A stretch of 64,000 bases of DNA from Atopsyche davidsoni (taxonomy: Eukaryota; Arthropoda; Insecta; Trichoptera; Hydrobiosidae). A program made the translations under genes and the position numbers. The DNA is taken from the NCBI GenBank assembly GCA_022113835.1, contig JAILWY010000004.1:6265501-6329500 (forward strand), written 5' to 3'. Shown in pieces: positions 24,763 to 37,325 of the stretch. The notes beneath the pieces are model-generated. The model saw only the letters and a list, made by a program, of their open reading frames with translations, searched no databases and was not told the origin of the DNA. Within the stretch, counting starts at the first letter, position 1. Each line of letters opens with the position of its first letter.

Positions 24763-24974
24763 TTAAAAATTATTCAAAATACCATTGAGTAAGTAAATCC
24801 GTGTTGACTGTGAAATCTGCACTCATCAAACAATAAGCAACTAGTTATTGATTAATTCAGGGATAGGGATGATAACCTAAATGTGACAAATGATATAAGC
24901 ACCATTGAAAATTTAGATTACACTAAGTTATCATCATCAGAGTGTAATGCTTGCATACATAGAATACAAGCAGT
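24763..24974 (+). repeat. Dispersed direct repeat, unit B
   Basis: Same orientation as 22223-22432, with a few substitutions (CAACTAGTTATTG for CAACTTATTATTG; TCATCATCAGAG for TCACCAACAGAG) and small indels. Confidence 0.85.
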
Positions 24975-26050
24975 GCTATTGAAATTTATTTTTAACTTAG
25001 AGAAACTGCTTTAAGAAAAGGATTCGATAGGCGGATATAAAAGACGAGCAATCAATATAAAATAAAATTTCTTATTTTACTATTGATGTTGTCGATATAA
25101 ATAGCTCCATGTAGACACAGTTATAGATTTTCCCTTATTGTTCATTGATCATAAGTATTTACATGCACCACTTAATATCAAAAATTGACAAAGTATGTAG
25201 TGTTTTTTGGTTTTTCTGTAAATCTTAACTTGTCATTATACTTTAAATTTTTATTTAAAACATCCCCAGCAGATCTGGCCACTCCATGACTCTTACCGCT
25301 TATCGTTATTTTATATGAGAATCTTCGGTTCATGCCCGAGGGGTGTGGTTACACCATAACACGCCATAGAAGTGTTTTTGACCGTTAATAGAGTTATATG
25401 ATGTTATTAACCAGATTGGCTTCCATCTTTTAATGTCATGCTGTGAATTTATGTCCCATTCGTGGGGCCTAACTTGCCACATAAATTTATTTTTAATATT
25501 AGAAATTTGACACAAATAACGTGTTATTTTTGTGCTTTTATATATATGTATTATAATTAAACTCCTGCACGTTACTCTTATCTTATACCACCAAGTAAAT
25601 TCATCAAAAAATATTTAATATCTAGAAAAAATATTACTTAAAACCGGTGTTTTTTTCTGATTAGAATAAATCGAGCTCCGAGCCGGAGTTTCGCTTGGCT
25701 AAAATACTTTAAAAATTCTCTCTAAACGGGCACCAATTTAAACAGTGTCGAACTTGCTCCTACATTATTTTTATTATAAAAGTTGCCAATCGCCTCCGAG
25801 CACAATTATTATTCCGGAGACTGAAAAAAAGGCGTAAAATGAAAGTAAATACCTCTCGTCTGTGGACCCCAACCAATGGGTCGCGACCCAAAGTATAATA
25901 AGTGTATAATAGTCCATTGGATCAGGTGAAATCACAGCTGATTTTTTCCATGCATGGTTGGTTATGATTATGATACTTTCCTGTGGACCTGAAACTGTGA
26001 TGTCCTGAAAATAATTATAAATCAACCCAATTTTTTATATTTTCCTCTTC
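24975..26050. other. AT-rich sequence
   Basis: Small islands at 25260-25470 and 25670-25990. No supported gene. Confidence 0.4.
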
Positions 26051-26340
26051 GTATGACTCTTCTCAGAGGAGGTAGGTAAGTATCTTATTGAACAAATGTC
26101 TGTTCTAAACCAGTCTTACTGATTTGACTGTACTTCCGATCTTCAGCCACTGGCGTAAACTCAGCACCACGTAAATCTTCTCCTTGGATTATTTCCTGGA
26201 CAATCAGCTGTAGTAAGCTTTATTAATAATTTTGAAAAAATAGGATACCTTACGTTTTTTTACCATCTCCAGGAGTTCAATTCAATTGCCCATTCTGTGC
26301 AAGAATTTTCCTATAAAGCCACCTTATAAATACCTCGACT
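26051..26340 (-). pseudogene. Non-LTR retrotransposon fragment, minus strand
   Basis: Read on the minus strand it has the VLHRM-, KER- and KVS-like segments, a LQLIV-like segment, then the terminal AGTAAGACTGG and TCAGAGAAGAG-type block. Stops and indels are frequent. Confidence 0.6.
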
Positions 26341-26412
26341 AATGCGGTCTTAATAAACAACAACTTAAATTTTAAATATGTACAGCATAAATTCAATGTT
26401 TATTTATTATTT

Positions 26413-26442
26413 TCGCTACTGTAAATATATTTACAATAGCGA
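26413..26442. other. Short hairpin
   Basis: TCGCTACTGTAAATA pairs with TATTTACAATAGCGA, 14 of 15, with no loop spacing to speak of. Confidence 0.5.
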
Positions 26443-26579
26443 TTGTAATAAATGATAATAATGTTAAATATTCTTATCTAATAACGGGTAGTACGGTTGT
26501 TAAAAAATTCTATAAAGCTTTTGCGAATTAAAAGTGTTCTTTTCAATAGAAAAGAAAACTCAAAAACACACAAATCTAA

Positions 26580-26900
26580 TACTGAATTCGGTTCGATTAG
26601 GTCTTCCGAGCGATTTTAGTTGTTCGTTGCTCGGATGTCTCCCCTAAGTGACTTTTAAAAAGGTTTTTACCTTTATAAAATTACATAACCTTTGACTCAC
26701 TCTGGGTCACTGCTCAAAAAGGTTAATGAGTCCTGCCCCGGACTTATTCGTGTAAGTTTAGTGATTTAATGCACCAACTAGTCGAACAAAAACTTTCTAA
26801 CTTCTGGGAAACTCGCGATTTAAATTTAACGCGGAAGAATATTGTAGGATCGAAGTTTCTTCTTGGAATTGTTCATCGAATTATTTTAGCTTTATTTCTA
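26580..26900. other. GC-richer island with nuclear-receptor-like words
   Basis: CCTTTGACTCACTCTGGGTC and AAGGTTAATGAG resemble receptor half-sites. This is a guess from sequence alone. Confidence 0.2.
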
Positions 26901-27082
26901 GACAACGGTCATTCCTGGAATAAAATAAAATAAATTCATGGAAAGTTGTATTACCTTTTAAAATAATACAACTGAAAAAAAACTAAGCGCCTTTCATCTG
27001 ACCTTCGAATCTCGCAGTTGTTATATTTTTATTTTATAAATGTTATAAGCTCGGTGAAGATTCACCAAATGTTATGTTGTTT

Positions 27083-27335
27083 CAGTTATTCGTCATCGAG
27101 TTGAGGCCTGGAGACGTTTGAAATGAGGCTTTATAGGAGAATCTTAAAATTACCATGGGTTGACCGCGTTACAAATGAGAGCTCATGGCATAAGGCCTCA
27201 TATCTTCATATTTTTCAAAATACCTAATTGCAGCTAAAGAAAAATTCATGAAAAGGAGAAAACTTACGTGGATGCGGAATTAACGCCAGTTGCTGGATGT
27301 CGAAAATACAGTCGACTTAGTAAGACTGGCCGGGG
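27083..27335 (+). pseudogene. Non-LTR retrotransposon fragment
   Basis: Contains MRLYRRILKLPWVDRVTNES followed by a deletion and a degraded tail (TACGTGGATGCGGAATTAAC, then the GTAAGACTGGCC block). Same family as 15133-15478. Confidence 0.65.
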
Positions 27336-27539
27336 ATAGATATGTATTATAAGACGATAAACTTTCTTCAAAACAAGTAATAATTGTTAATGGTAATCGG
27401 AGGTGTTGCGTGTGTAGTATATCCGGTTTTGTAGATCCCTAACTACGTACAGAGAAATAATAGAAAATAAGCGTATTTCTCTCGGGGCAGTTTTCATTCC
27501 TTTGAATATAGACACAGCTTTAAGTTGTAATAGAAGTTT

Positions 27540-27620
27540 TAAAAAAAGCTTCTCGTTGCTAACTCAGATTCGATCTCAGAGCTCCTACCACTGGACCACA
27601 AGGCGTATTAGAAAGCATGT
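27540..27620 (-). repeat. Possible tRNA-derived fragment
   Basis: The minus strand reads GGTCCAGTGGTAGGAGCTCT (A-box-like) followed closely by GAGATCGAATCTGAG (B-box-like). The anticodon arm is missing, so it is not a tRNA gene. Confidence 0.3.
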
Positions 27621-27639
27621 TGGTTTAGTTGAAATTTGG

Positions 27640-28950
27640 TTAGGCAGCACGTCCGAAGCATGTCATAAATTTAGCAAGTTGAGCGTTGTATGAACAGTTG
27701 GTACGTGGCCGCAGTCAATATCTGCATATCAAATATCGCGATATTCACGCTGCGAACGGGCTCGCGAGAGCTCGGGCAAACATTGCGGTGCAAAATAAAC
27801 CAAAGTTGTGCAAAGTTACCGGAAGTTCTTACACTGACATCTTTGTTGCCGCTTTCCCGAAGGCTTGCGGTGCGCCGAGTCCGCGTTTCAGCGCATTGTA
27901 CTGTACCGTGGTGTATTTACATTTATTTATAGCGTTTACGATATTTGATGCAATGATTTAATGGATTGTAATTATCCATTGATCGGTTGTATCAAAAAGT
28001 ATGGAAAAACATGTCAACGTGTATTAAGAGATACATTATAGTAAATTCGGTAAGAAATCACAAAAAAATTTGTGGTATGAAGTATTTCTTTTAAACCCAG
28101 TTCTTTAATACTATTATCCACGCTTGTGGATAAATTGCATGCAACAATAATATAGAGTTTTGGAATAATAATAGCCAATTCAGAATGATCATGAAGATCT
28201 ATGAGAAGATTTCGATATAAACATGTGAGTTCGTTATTATCAGGAATGTAATAAAAATATCCTCCTCTTTATATCGCTTAGTCGAAACAGTCTTTGAGAT
28301 ATGATAAATGCATAAATCAATTTTTTAAACAATGAGTCCACAATTTACATAAACAACTACCCGGTAAAGTCGTCACTGTGTGAAATATATCTTCAACGTC
28401 ATAAATCAGCAATTCGCTCAATCAAGCGAGTTGTGGTGTGAAATATTTAGAAAAAAAAAAAAGAAGGAAATTACGCCCATACGGAAATGCCTCATAAAGT
28501 TTCGAGGCCATAAATCACAGACATCGCGCTTTTTAAAATTCTGATTACCACCGCATGGCCACTTGTTGCCAACTTCACGGGGGGAAATCTAAATTTACCG
28601 GAAGAGTTGCCAGCCGCTAGAAACGCTGAAAAATGCTGAAACCTGAAAAAAAACGCTTCTCTTTTAATCCCAGATCTCTTAGCAGCATATGTGAAACTGT
28701 GCTTTTTTTCGTAGCATCGTATTCATTCAGCGCCTTCGTTGTTTAAATATTTACAATTCCCAATTTATTTGCGAGTTATTAATAGAAATCAAAAGTATAT
28801 TCGAAGTCAACATTATCGCATGAAAAGTCAAAGGAAAAAAATGTCTTGGATGTCTTTTGCAGATAAATTTTTCGTCGAAGGGGGCCTTTGTTACACCCTA
28901 CTTACTACGGGATACGGAAATCAAATAAAGGGAAGCCATTATATTAATAA
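27640..28950. other. Non-coding with islands at 27680-27930 and 28480-28640
   Basis: The first island has the palindrome ATATCGCGATAT and CTCGCGAGAGCTCG and is open in two frames, with no known motif in either. Confidence 0.3.
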
Positions 28951-28959
28951 CTGGAAATA

Positions 28960-31900
28960 AAATGCTCCGGTAGTAAAATAAAAAAAAGTGTAATGACGTG
29001 GAAATATCGACTCCGGATATTCGGCGATAATAATAATTTTACGTCTTTTAAAGTTCTCATCTTTCTGGGTATTTACAAAGAGGACTACTTGTATGTATAA
29101 CCAAATTACTTTTAGAATATATATTGGATTCACCTTTATGCACACCTGAAAGTTGAGGCATAATTAAAGATGTCATGTTGTCGTTTCTCTTCCTGAATTT
29201 CATGGGTGAATTGGATTAACAAACACGACCGTTCGCTCGCAATCATCCAGGCAGTTGTTAGTTGGAGAAAGCGATAGATTCATAGTTTACGTTGCAAACC
29301 CATATATGCGATATTACATACAATATATCTTCTCAAACTGAAGTGTAAAAAAAGGTAAATCTATATTCCCACCATAGATACCATTTTCTCAGTCAAAATC
29401 CTCAACCAGTGTAGTTTCTATTATTATTAAAACCAATATATACTTAATACAATACAAATATTTTAAATTATATTATATATAACTTTTAAGGTACATTTTT
29501 TAACACCAAGGTTTCAAAGAATCATTAGTTATTCAATCATTGTTTAAAATGCAACTCTAATATAATTAAACTAAAAAATATATCTCATTGCAGGAAATAA
29601 ACTCAAGAGAGGTATATTATTTTATCAAATCGACATTTAGTAAATATTTTTTTAATAAAAATCAAACATACTACTATTTTCTATTCCAACTCTCCAAATT
29701 AACACAGTTAAAATTTCAGCCTATATTTTCATATAATACGTATTGAAGTGAGCATTGCTAGTCTCAAAACTAAAAAAAAAGATAAATAAACAGGAGTGGT
29801 TGGACATTCACTTCAAAATAAAGTTTCATTAAGTTCACAAGGATTTGAATTGGCACCAGGGACGGATAACGATATTGGCAGGTAGTTGAGATTACAGAAA
29901 ATACTTGAAACAATCTTGTACTAGAGATAATTGCAAAAATCTCAAGGGAGTGAATGAACTCCCTGAAAAATTACACCTTATATGTAATTATAATAAATAT
30001 ATATTTATTTATATTTTTAATAATGAAATTCTCAAGTTGTTTGTAATAAAGTTTATATTGGAGATGTGTTGCTGTAATAAATAATATTTAATTGAGATGG
30101 ATATATTTACTCTGGATATATTTTGTAAAAATAAACATCTGAATTTAATTTAGCTTGAAGTTCTCGGAAAATTATAGTTCAGAACTAGCATAAGTCTCAT
30201 AATACCCGAAATAGTAGATTCGAGTTACTTAAAAAATTATTCCCAAAAAAATCTCTGTGAAGCTGTATTTGACGATTGAGTTTTATTAACGAATTAAAAA
30301 AAAACCATATATTCATTTATAGAAAACTTTATTATAACACCACAACAGGTACACGTATTATTTATTTGATTCTAAAAACATTATTTAAAGTGATTTAGGT
30401 AGCAATGATACCTACATTATATAAAATACAAAAAATATATAAAACAAATTTATTGGAATAAATAACAGGAGTAAGCATAAGTAATACACAATTTATTTAC
30501 AATAATCAGACTCAAAAATATTAAATATTTTTTCAAAACTCATGACATGACAAAAAATATTTCACTAATACCATGTTTGATTGGGAAACTTTAAACATTT
30601 TTTTATTTTATTAGATGCATTTTTTTGGCATGACTATTGAAACAGGAAAAATTTTTACACAATTAATCAACATTTATAAATAAGTACTTTTAATGAAAAC
30701 AATAATTCAAAAATATTTTAAATTAAATTTAAGTTCGTTTAAATACAACAGGGAGTGCAAAAGGGCTTTCAGAGCATTCATCAAAAAGAGTATGAAAAGA
30801 TACATATTTTCGATTATCTTTACAAAAATACTGAAGCAATCAAGTGAATTAAGAGACTCACCTTTGCAAACCATTAATTAACAAAAAAATTACCCAAAAA
30901 TAATAGTTTCAATACAATCTCAATATTACGAATTAAATCAAAATTTATGTAAACCCACAGCTCTGTATTGCGGGATGAGAATTTATTTCCCGGGGCAGAT
31001 TCGAGCCCTTGACTCTGAATGAGAATTTAAGTATTACGAGAAGTTATATCCAAAAGTCATCAAACAAACTATTTGTACTTATTTATGATTATATTGTATA
31101 CCGGAGAGATCTGCATTTCTTTGGTAGTTGAGTAACTTGGGTTGAGTTTACATAAACATAGCAAAATGTAATTCTAGTCTGTATTTTTGATTATTGAGTA
31201 TGTTTTTTACTTATTGTATTTTTACATTATTAAGTACAATCTTGTATTTCTCAAGTAAATAGAGCGATTCGATGAAAAAAAATACCACAAGTGAACAAGC
31301 CAATATATGCCAATCCATGACATAATTACTAAAAACCATGTTTTCTCCGACAGTGCTATTAAAAATCTAAGTACTACACGAGATGCAATAACACCTCATA
31401 TTATATCAAACCTTGAGGCTTTGACCAATAGATAGATAAATAGGTCAATGTATAAAAATACGACTTAAATCAAAAATTTTCGAGATATTAAATTTAGATA
31501 AATAAATGGAATAATATTAATAATTGACTAGTAATTTAAGATATTAATATTTTTCTCAGTTTTTTACTCACATTAGAAATACTAAATAAATAAATTTACA
31601 ATTTAAATTGTAATAAGTGCTTACTTCCGAGGAATTATATTCTATAAAAATTATTATGGTTATTTTATTAAGTTGACATATATATCCAGGGAATTTATAA
31701 CCTTACATAACCATTTGACACACATATATTAGCATAAATAATAAATAAAATCTGAAGCCCGATAAAAGTACTACAAATATCTAAAATCACTAAAGAAATA
31801 TTTTTAGAGCAAAGGAAAACAGTCAGTCAATCACAGTAGCAACTACATCACAGACATTATCATAAAAATATTATTTTTATATTGATATAAAACTTCTAAA

Positions 31901-32080
31901 TATTTATTAAAACTTTAGTCCGTGTGGTATATATTCTAAGCAATAATCACTTGAAGACAACATAATTAACCACACATTAAAATCGTTGATCTGTCAGACC
32001 ATAACTTATTCAATTCCCTAATACAAAGTCACAAAATTTCTTAATTAAATTTTTTTCATTCCAAAAAAGATAGTTTTTTT
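28960..32080. other. Longest AT-rich desert
   Basis: About 3.1 kb downstream of the MADF-BESS gene, with almost no GC-richer island and no frame above about 70 codons. Nothing supported. Confidence 0.5.
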
Positions 32081-32086
32081 TTTATT
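32081..32086 (-). terminator. Polyadenylation signal of the MADF-BESS gene
   Basis: AATAAA on the minus strand, about 175 bases past the stop codon of the MADF-BESS gene. It is the first good hexamer I see downstream, so the 3' UTR is probably about 200 bases. In AT-rich DNA this hexamer also arises by chance. Confidence 0.45.
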
Positions 32087-32259
32087 GCTCTCAATGTGTA
32101 TTATAAACATTGAGGTACAGTTTACCTTGGACAACTCTGAGAATATTACAAATGGATTTTACCAGTATAAAAACTCACATTACGTTGACTCTCAGTGTAA
32201 AGGTTGCTATTCTTATTAGAATAGTTTAAAATGACACAAGTGATATATTTTAAACAATT

Positions 32260-33665
32260 TTAACCGTTGGGTTCATTATTAGACATTATCTTTGACAGCG
32301 ACACGCCGACACCCTTTAGAGCCTCATTATTCTCAAGATTTTCTAGCAGATATTCTTTAGAATCTTGCACGCGAAGAGAAAGATCCAACTCGAGCATGCT
32401 GACGATGGATTTTTGTATCATGATCTGTAATTGGCAGCGAACGTTATCTGATTTGATCAAGGCAAGTTGCTGGGAAACAAACACACCGAATAGCTTGTGG
32501 TCGTTGATGAAAGTGGTATCTTCATAATCTAATTTTGGTTTCTTGCTGACGATGTCACTGCATTTGTTTTTCGGTGAGTCAGTACTGATGTTCTGATCTT
32601 TAGGTAGAACTCTCTATAGTAAATAATTTAAATTAGTTTAATAAAAATATCTATAATATATAAAGTAAAAAAAAAAGATTTAATTTGAATAATTACCTTA
32701 CTGTGGTTGTTTATTGGTAGTACTAGAGCATTTGGCGGACTAGTGTCTACATATTCAACATCTGAATTACCATCATAGATGATCTTAAATTTAAAATGTC
32801 TTTGTTACTGACTATTAAAGAGCAAGTATTGTTACATGGGGTTATACTCAATTTTAAAAAAATTCACTCTAGTACAGAGGCAATAAACAAAATATTTTTT
32901 TTTATAATTAGTTTGTATATAAACGAGTTTATATATATTATCATTGTTATCACATATGTGATCACAATACAAACATATTTCTGAAATTTATTTATATGGT
33001 CCATAATCATTCATTCGCCAGTGTAACATAACCTCATTTTGTCTCTTGACCAACAGGTGAATATACACTAAAACGATATACTTTATCAAACGTTACCCAC
33101 ATAATTTATTAAAATAATTAAGAACACATAGTACACAAGACATTGTAAGTTTCAATTGATAAATAAACTACCAATATAATTTTTTAAATAGTAAGTCAGA
33201 AAAATTATTATTGATCAAACAAAAAAGATATGAATTCACTCATACTTGTAGGTCTTTCGTCGTGATGGAAATCATTTTGAAGAACTTTCGATCAAGAATC
33301 AACATTCCCATGCATAACTATATATCTATAAATTAAGAACTCACCAAAAAATTGTTTTTTTTATCTAAAAAACGAAGTTCATTGAAATATGGCCAGTCAA
33401 TCTCATCACATTTCCCGGTGAGGCTCATCTGCTTTGCCTGCTTCTTTAAGATCTGAATAAACTGCAAACGAAGACTTGTCCACTTATTGAAAACTTCATC
33501 GAAGGTCTTATCAAGCTTGATGGCTATGGTTTTGAGTAATGTGCTCGTTATTCGTTTATTATTGTAATCCTTATGACGCACTTGCCACAACTCTGGAAAT
33601 TTTCGCACCTCTTGTATAAGCATCAACGTGTCATTATAGCCCCATTTTTCAATATTTTTCTCCAT
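32260..33665 (-). CDS. MADF-BESS domain transcription factor, three coding exons
   Basis: Probable sequence-specific nuclear DNA-binding regulator of the Adf-1-like class. Coding exons on the minus strand are 33665-33345, 32783-32697 and 32613-32260, all phase 0, giving about 253 residues. Donors read TTG|GTGAGT and AAG|GTAATT; acceptors read TTTAAG|ATC and ACTATAG|AGA. Residues 13-102 form a MADF domain, with the three spaced tryptophans of the family at W27 (FPELW), W62 (FNKWTSLR) and W91 (DWPYFNELRFL). A basic KKPK cluster near 160 could be a nuclear signal. Residues about 174-209 (from DHKLFG) fit a BESS protein-interaction motif. The frame stays open 18 bases upstream of the chosen ATG, but an acceptor (CTATTACAG) sits two bases before it, so the first exon is probably untranslated. 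The length is normal for the family. An extra small exon inside the 561-base second intron cannot be excluded. The target gene is unknown. Confidence 0.85.
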
Positions 33666-34548
33666 TCTGTAATAGAAGACCACTTTTTACTTAAAACAGC
33701 ACACTAGATTTATAGTTGCCATAAAAAATCTTTTAGTTGACTTAAAATACAGGACCAACCATCACATTAAAATTAAACTTTTATTGTAATCGTATAACAT
33801 AAGCATTGAATGTAAGTGATTAAAACAGTGACGTAGCTTAAATGTTTATCTAAAAACATTGACTTGAAGTAATCAATAGGTAATTCCTAATATCTATATA
33901 AACTAAAACTGATATAGTACAAGAAAATACACCTGCACTATCATTTCAAAACCAAAACAGTCAAGCTAAAAAGTTTAACCGCAAATTAAAAATAGTATTA
34001 GTCAACTGACAAAACCATTAATTCTTTGAGAAAGAGAAAGCTTCACATATTTTATTAATATTTACCCTACACTAACTAAATTGACAGTTTAATAATGTGT
34101 AATAGTGTGTACAAGTTCTAACCTCTATACAATCGACTGTAAATTATAGCTCTGTACCGTCTACACAATCATAGTTTTACATACAAACTGAACAGTTAAT
34201 AGTACAAATTGTTGATCAATCCATGTTATTTTTGAACACCTTTGCAATTTTTGTACGACCTAAGAGACGATATTAAAAAATAAATAGTAAAAATGTAAGC
34301 AAGAAAGTATGTAGGTACACACATTCAAACATAATTTACTAGCGCAAAACTTATATTCCGTTTGTAAAACATCTTTGATCCGTAACATATCACCTCCCAC
34401 TTATGCACTAGTTAAAAATCAATAAATGCACTTCCAACAATGATTAGCCCTTAACGAATTTTGACAAATTACACGCCCACTTATATTCTCAAGCATGTAA
34501 CAATGTATAAACATTCACAATATTGATATTACTTTCAAATAAACTCAC

Positions 34549-34660
34549 AAACACTTTTGAAGACATTGCTAATTTTAAGTCTCAATTTCGTTTGACACGG
34601 TTTTGACAGCTCAATCGAGGATGCGATGATTTTACTGTTTCACTTCTTTTAATAGCGTAG
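34549..34660 (-). promoter_or_regulatory. Candidate 5' untranslated exon and promoter region of the MADF-BESS gene
   Basis: On the minus strand a strong donor, TTT|GTGAGT, falls at 34549/34548. It would splice across 882 bases to the acceptor just before the MADF start codon. The proposed exon contains ATGTCTTCAAAAGTG. Spliced, this ATG opens an 11-codon reading frame in another phase that overlaps the main start codon. The transcription start is not visible; I see no convincing TATA box at a sensible distance. This is an inference from splice signals only. Confidence 0.3.
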
Positions 34661-34871
34661 TGTATAATATATTTATAATAATATCACGATTACACGTTGA
34701 CTGTTACTTACTTGAATTATGGTGGCACTTTATATGCTCAAATTTGTATAATTACTTTGTATTTTGACAGGAGAGCTTCACCGGCGAGTAGACATTTTGC
34801 GGTAATTTACATACGTCACAGAACAAACACAAACAAAGCAAGGAAGTACTATCAAACGTCAATATTCTTTA

Positions 34872-35295
34872 TAATGTTGCTAGTCGAGGAAAAATATATA
34901 TTGAAAAATAATGTTGCCAGTCAAGGGAAAATATATTGAAATATAACACGTTTAGTCAAGGAGAAATATATATTAAAACAAAATGTTGCTAGTCAAGGTT
35001 ATACATATTAAATACAATGCGTCTAGTCAAGGGAAAATATTTATATTTAAATATAATGCATATAATCAAGGGGAAAAAAATATATATATTAAAATATAAT
35101 GTTGCTAGTCAAGGGAATATATATTGAAATATAATGCGTCTAGTCAAGAGAAAATATATATTAAAATATAATGTTGCTAGTTAAAGGAATATATATTGAA
35201 ATATAATGCGTATAGTCAAGAGAAAATATATATTAAAATATAATGTTGCTACTCAAGGTAAAATATATTTAAATATAATATTGCTAGTGAAAGGA

Positions 35296-35298
<3 letters not shown>
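34872..35298. repeat. Minisatellite of about 12 units, 35-43 bases each
   Basis: Units are AATGTTGCTAGTCAAGG or AATGCGTCTAGTCAAGG plus an A/T-rich spacer. In the last six units (from about 35097) the two types alternate, a 72-base higher-order repeat. It ends in a TA microsatellite. Confidence 0.85.

Positions 35299-35361
<63 letters not shown>
35299..35361. repeat. TA microsatellite
   Basis: About 31 TA units directly after the 34872 minisatellite. Confidence 0.95.
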
Positions 35362-35366
<5 letters not shown>

Positions 35367-35404
35367 CCTTGTTATATAGTCCTTACTGATGTTTTTAACA
35401 TATT

Positions 35405-35512
35405 TTTCCCCACACAAACTCAATAATGATAACAGATAAACCCGTGTGCGCTTCCACCTAAGCCACATGTTGTAAGCCCCACAACCTATACAAGGATCAG
35501 GAAATAGCCAAA
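35405..35512 (-). repeat. Dispersed repeat, copy 2
   Basis: The minus strand reads GGTTGTGGGGCTTACAACAT then GTGGCTTAGGTGG, like 19870-19970. Confidence 0.65.
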
Positions 35513-37310
35513 ACTTGTATAATTTTTAACACATAATAAATTGAAAAAATTTGGAAATTATATATATTTTGATAAAGTAATAATTGTCATATTATTTCGT
35601 ATTAAAACACTATTAATAATAGCTTACTACTCTTTTTGAATAAAAATATTTTATAAACATGTTTGTAGTCGAAAAAGTGTTGTAGACTTTACAATACATG
35701 GCTTTATCAAGTGTTGATCTTAAGGGCCCTCTCATGCAAAATGAATATTAGTTTGATGTCTGGAGGATTTAATTTTTATTTTAGTATTTAAGTATATCAT
35801 TCATAATTGTAACATCAGAAGTAATTTTAGGTGTTCATAACATAATAATATTTTAATAAATAACACTATATTATAATATATTAGCAAAGCATTGCGGGTT
35901 ATCATTGGAACAATAATACCAAACACAAGCACATCTGAATCAGAAATAACAATCGAGAATGTATCATTTTACACGAATCGTCCTTCTCAATCAGGGCTCG
36001 GCGAACAAAAAGCCTCTTTTGACGGAATGCACATTAGGGGGTGCCAAATGTGGAGTTTTAATTCCGGTCCACTGTTTAATTTGTACGAAATACGTGCAAG
36101 AAATCCTACTTTTCCTGCATAATAATAGCCGAAGGTTTTCCTCTTGATGAAAGGGAATATGATATTCCATTAGGGGTGGAATTATTATCCTTTCTGCAAT
36201 TTGCATAGCCTTTTCCGCGGGTGCGGGAGAATTAAATTATTAGGCCGTGCGAAAATGCGGCGGGTGTTTTTTTTTCCCGCTACAGTTTCGTGTTGTGAAA
36301 AATATTTTATATTTATTGCACCGTAGCCCGATGATCTTGGGGATGAAACTGAATTTATTAACTGTTACATTTTTGGCAAAAAACTTGAAACAAATTAATG
36401 ATATTCAAATTTCTTTCAGGATGTATATTTTTATATGTAATCATTATTTTGAATTTTCACAGATGCGTAAGCTTACAACAGACAATCCGATCGATAAACC
36501 GATATTCTCAATCAGTTTAGAGTTTCTGTATTAAAAATGAAAAAAAAATAAAAACACATTTACCCTGATTTGGAAATTTTTGAAAAGCTCGATATAATTC
36601 AATTTAAATAAAATTACCGTTGTAATTTTTTTTTACACAAGAATAAATATATAAATATACGCCGAGAAATTTACTTCCCCTCTTTCATAAATAAGCTTAT
36701 TAAATCGTTTTGATGTATTTTTCCATCATTCACGCGAATTTGCATAATTTAAAAAAATAAATCTTTCTTTGGAAGGCAGTTAACAAATTAAGCCGATTCT
36801 GCCGCCCCAATAAATTCAAGGTATCCAAACGTCGAAGCTCGGCTGCCGCGGCAACTTTCGGGAGCCGTTTCTCAGGGCGGGTGTATTTTTTCGAATCGCC
36901 CCCCAACTAAGTGTTAAATTTTAAATTCCGCTAACAAGCTCTGTTCATTAATTCCGGATTCCTTACATTATAACTTTTCAACTTTTCGCCTTTGCAACTT
37001 TGACACAGCATTTAAAACAATCTCCTCTCGGGCCCCAATTAATGTGAGCCCCTCACGACCGCCCGATCCCGCTCTGGATTCTCCTCACGTTGTTTTTCAG
37101 TCCTCCACCGCACTCGAGCAAACTTTAAAATATTTTTCGCTTTAGTGACGACTTTTATACTTGAGAAGAGCGTCATTACAGAACCTGCCAATATATTTAT
37201 TTGTAATCGACTCACCCGGGATTCAAACACACACTTCCATGTTGGCAGCGTTTTAGAGTGAGTATGAAAATTGCTCGATTACTGTAAATACATCTTACCT
37301 CGTTAGCCAT
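35513..37310. other. Non-coding with islands at 35960-36300 and 36780-37240
   Basis: The islands contain open frames on both strands without motifs. TTCATTAATTCCGGATTCC and TTAATGTGAGCC are in the second. Confidence 0.3.
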
Positions 37311-37325
37311 TTTTATAATGATAAA

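Noticed and set aside
32267..32527. 86-codon open frame opposite the last exon of the MADF-BESS gene
   Set aside because: It is the antisense shadow of a well-supported coding exon.
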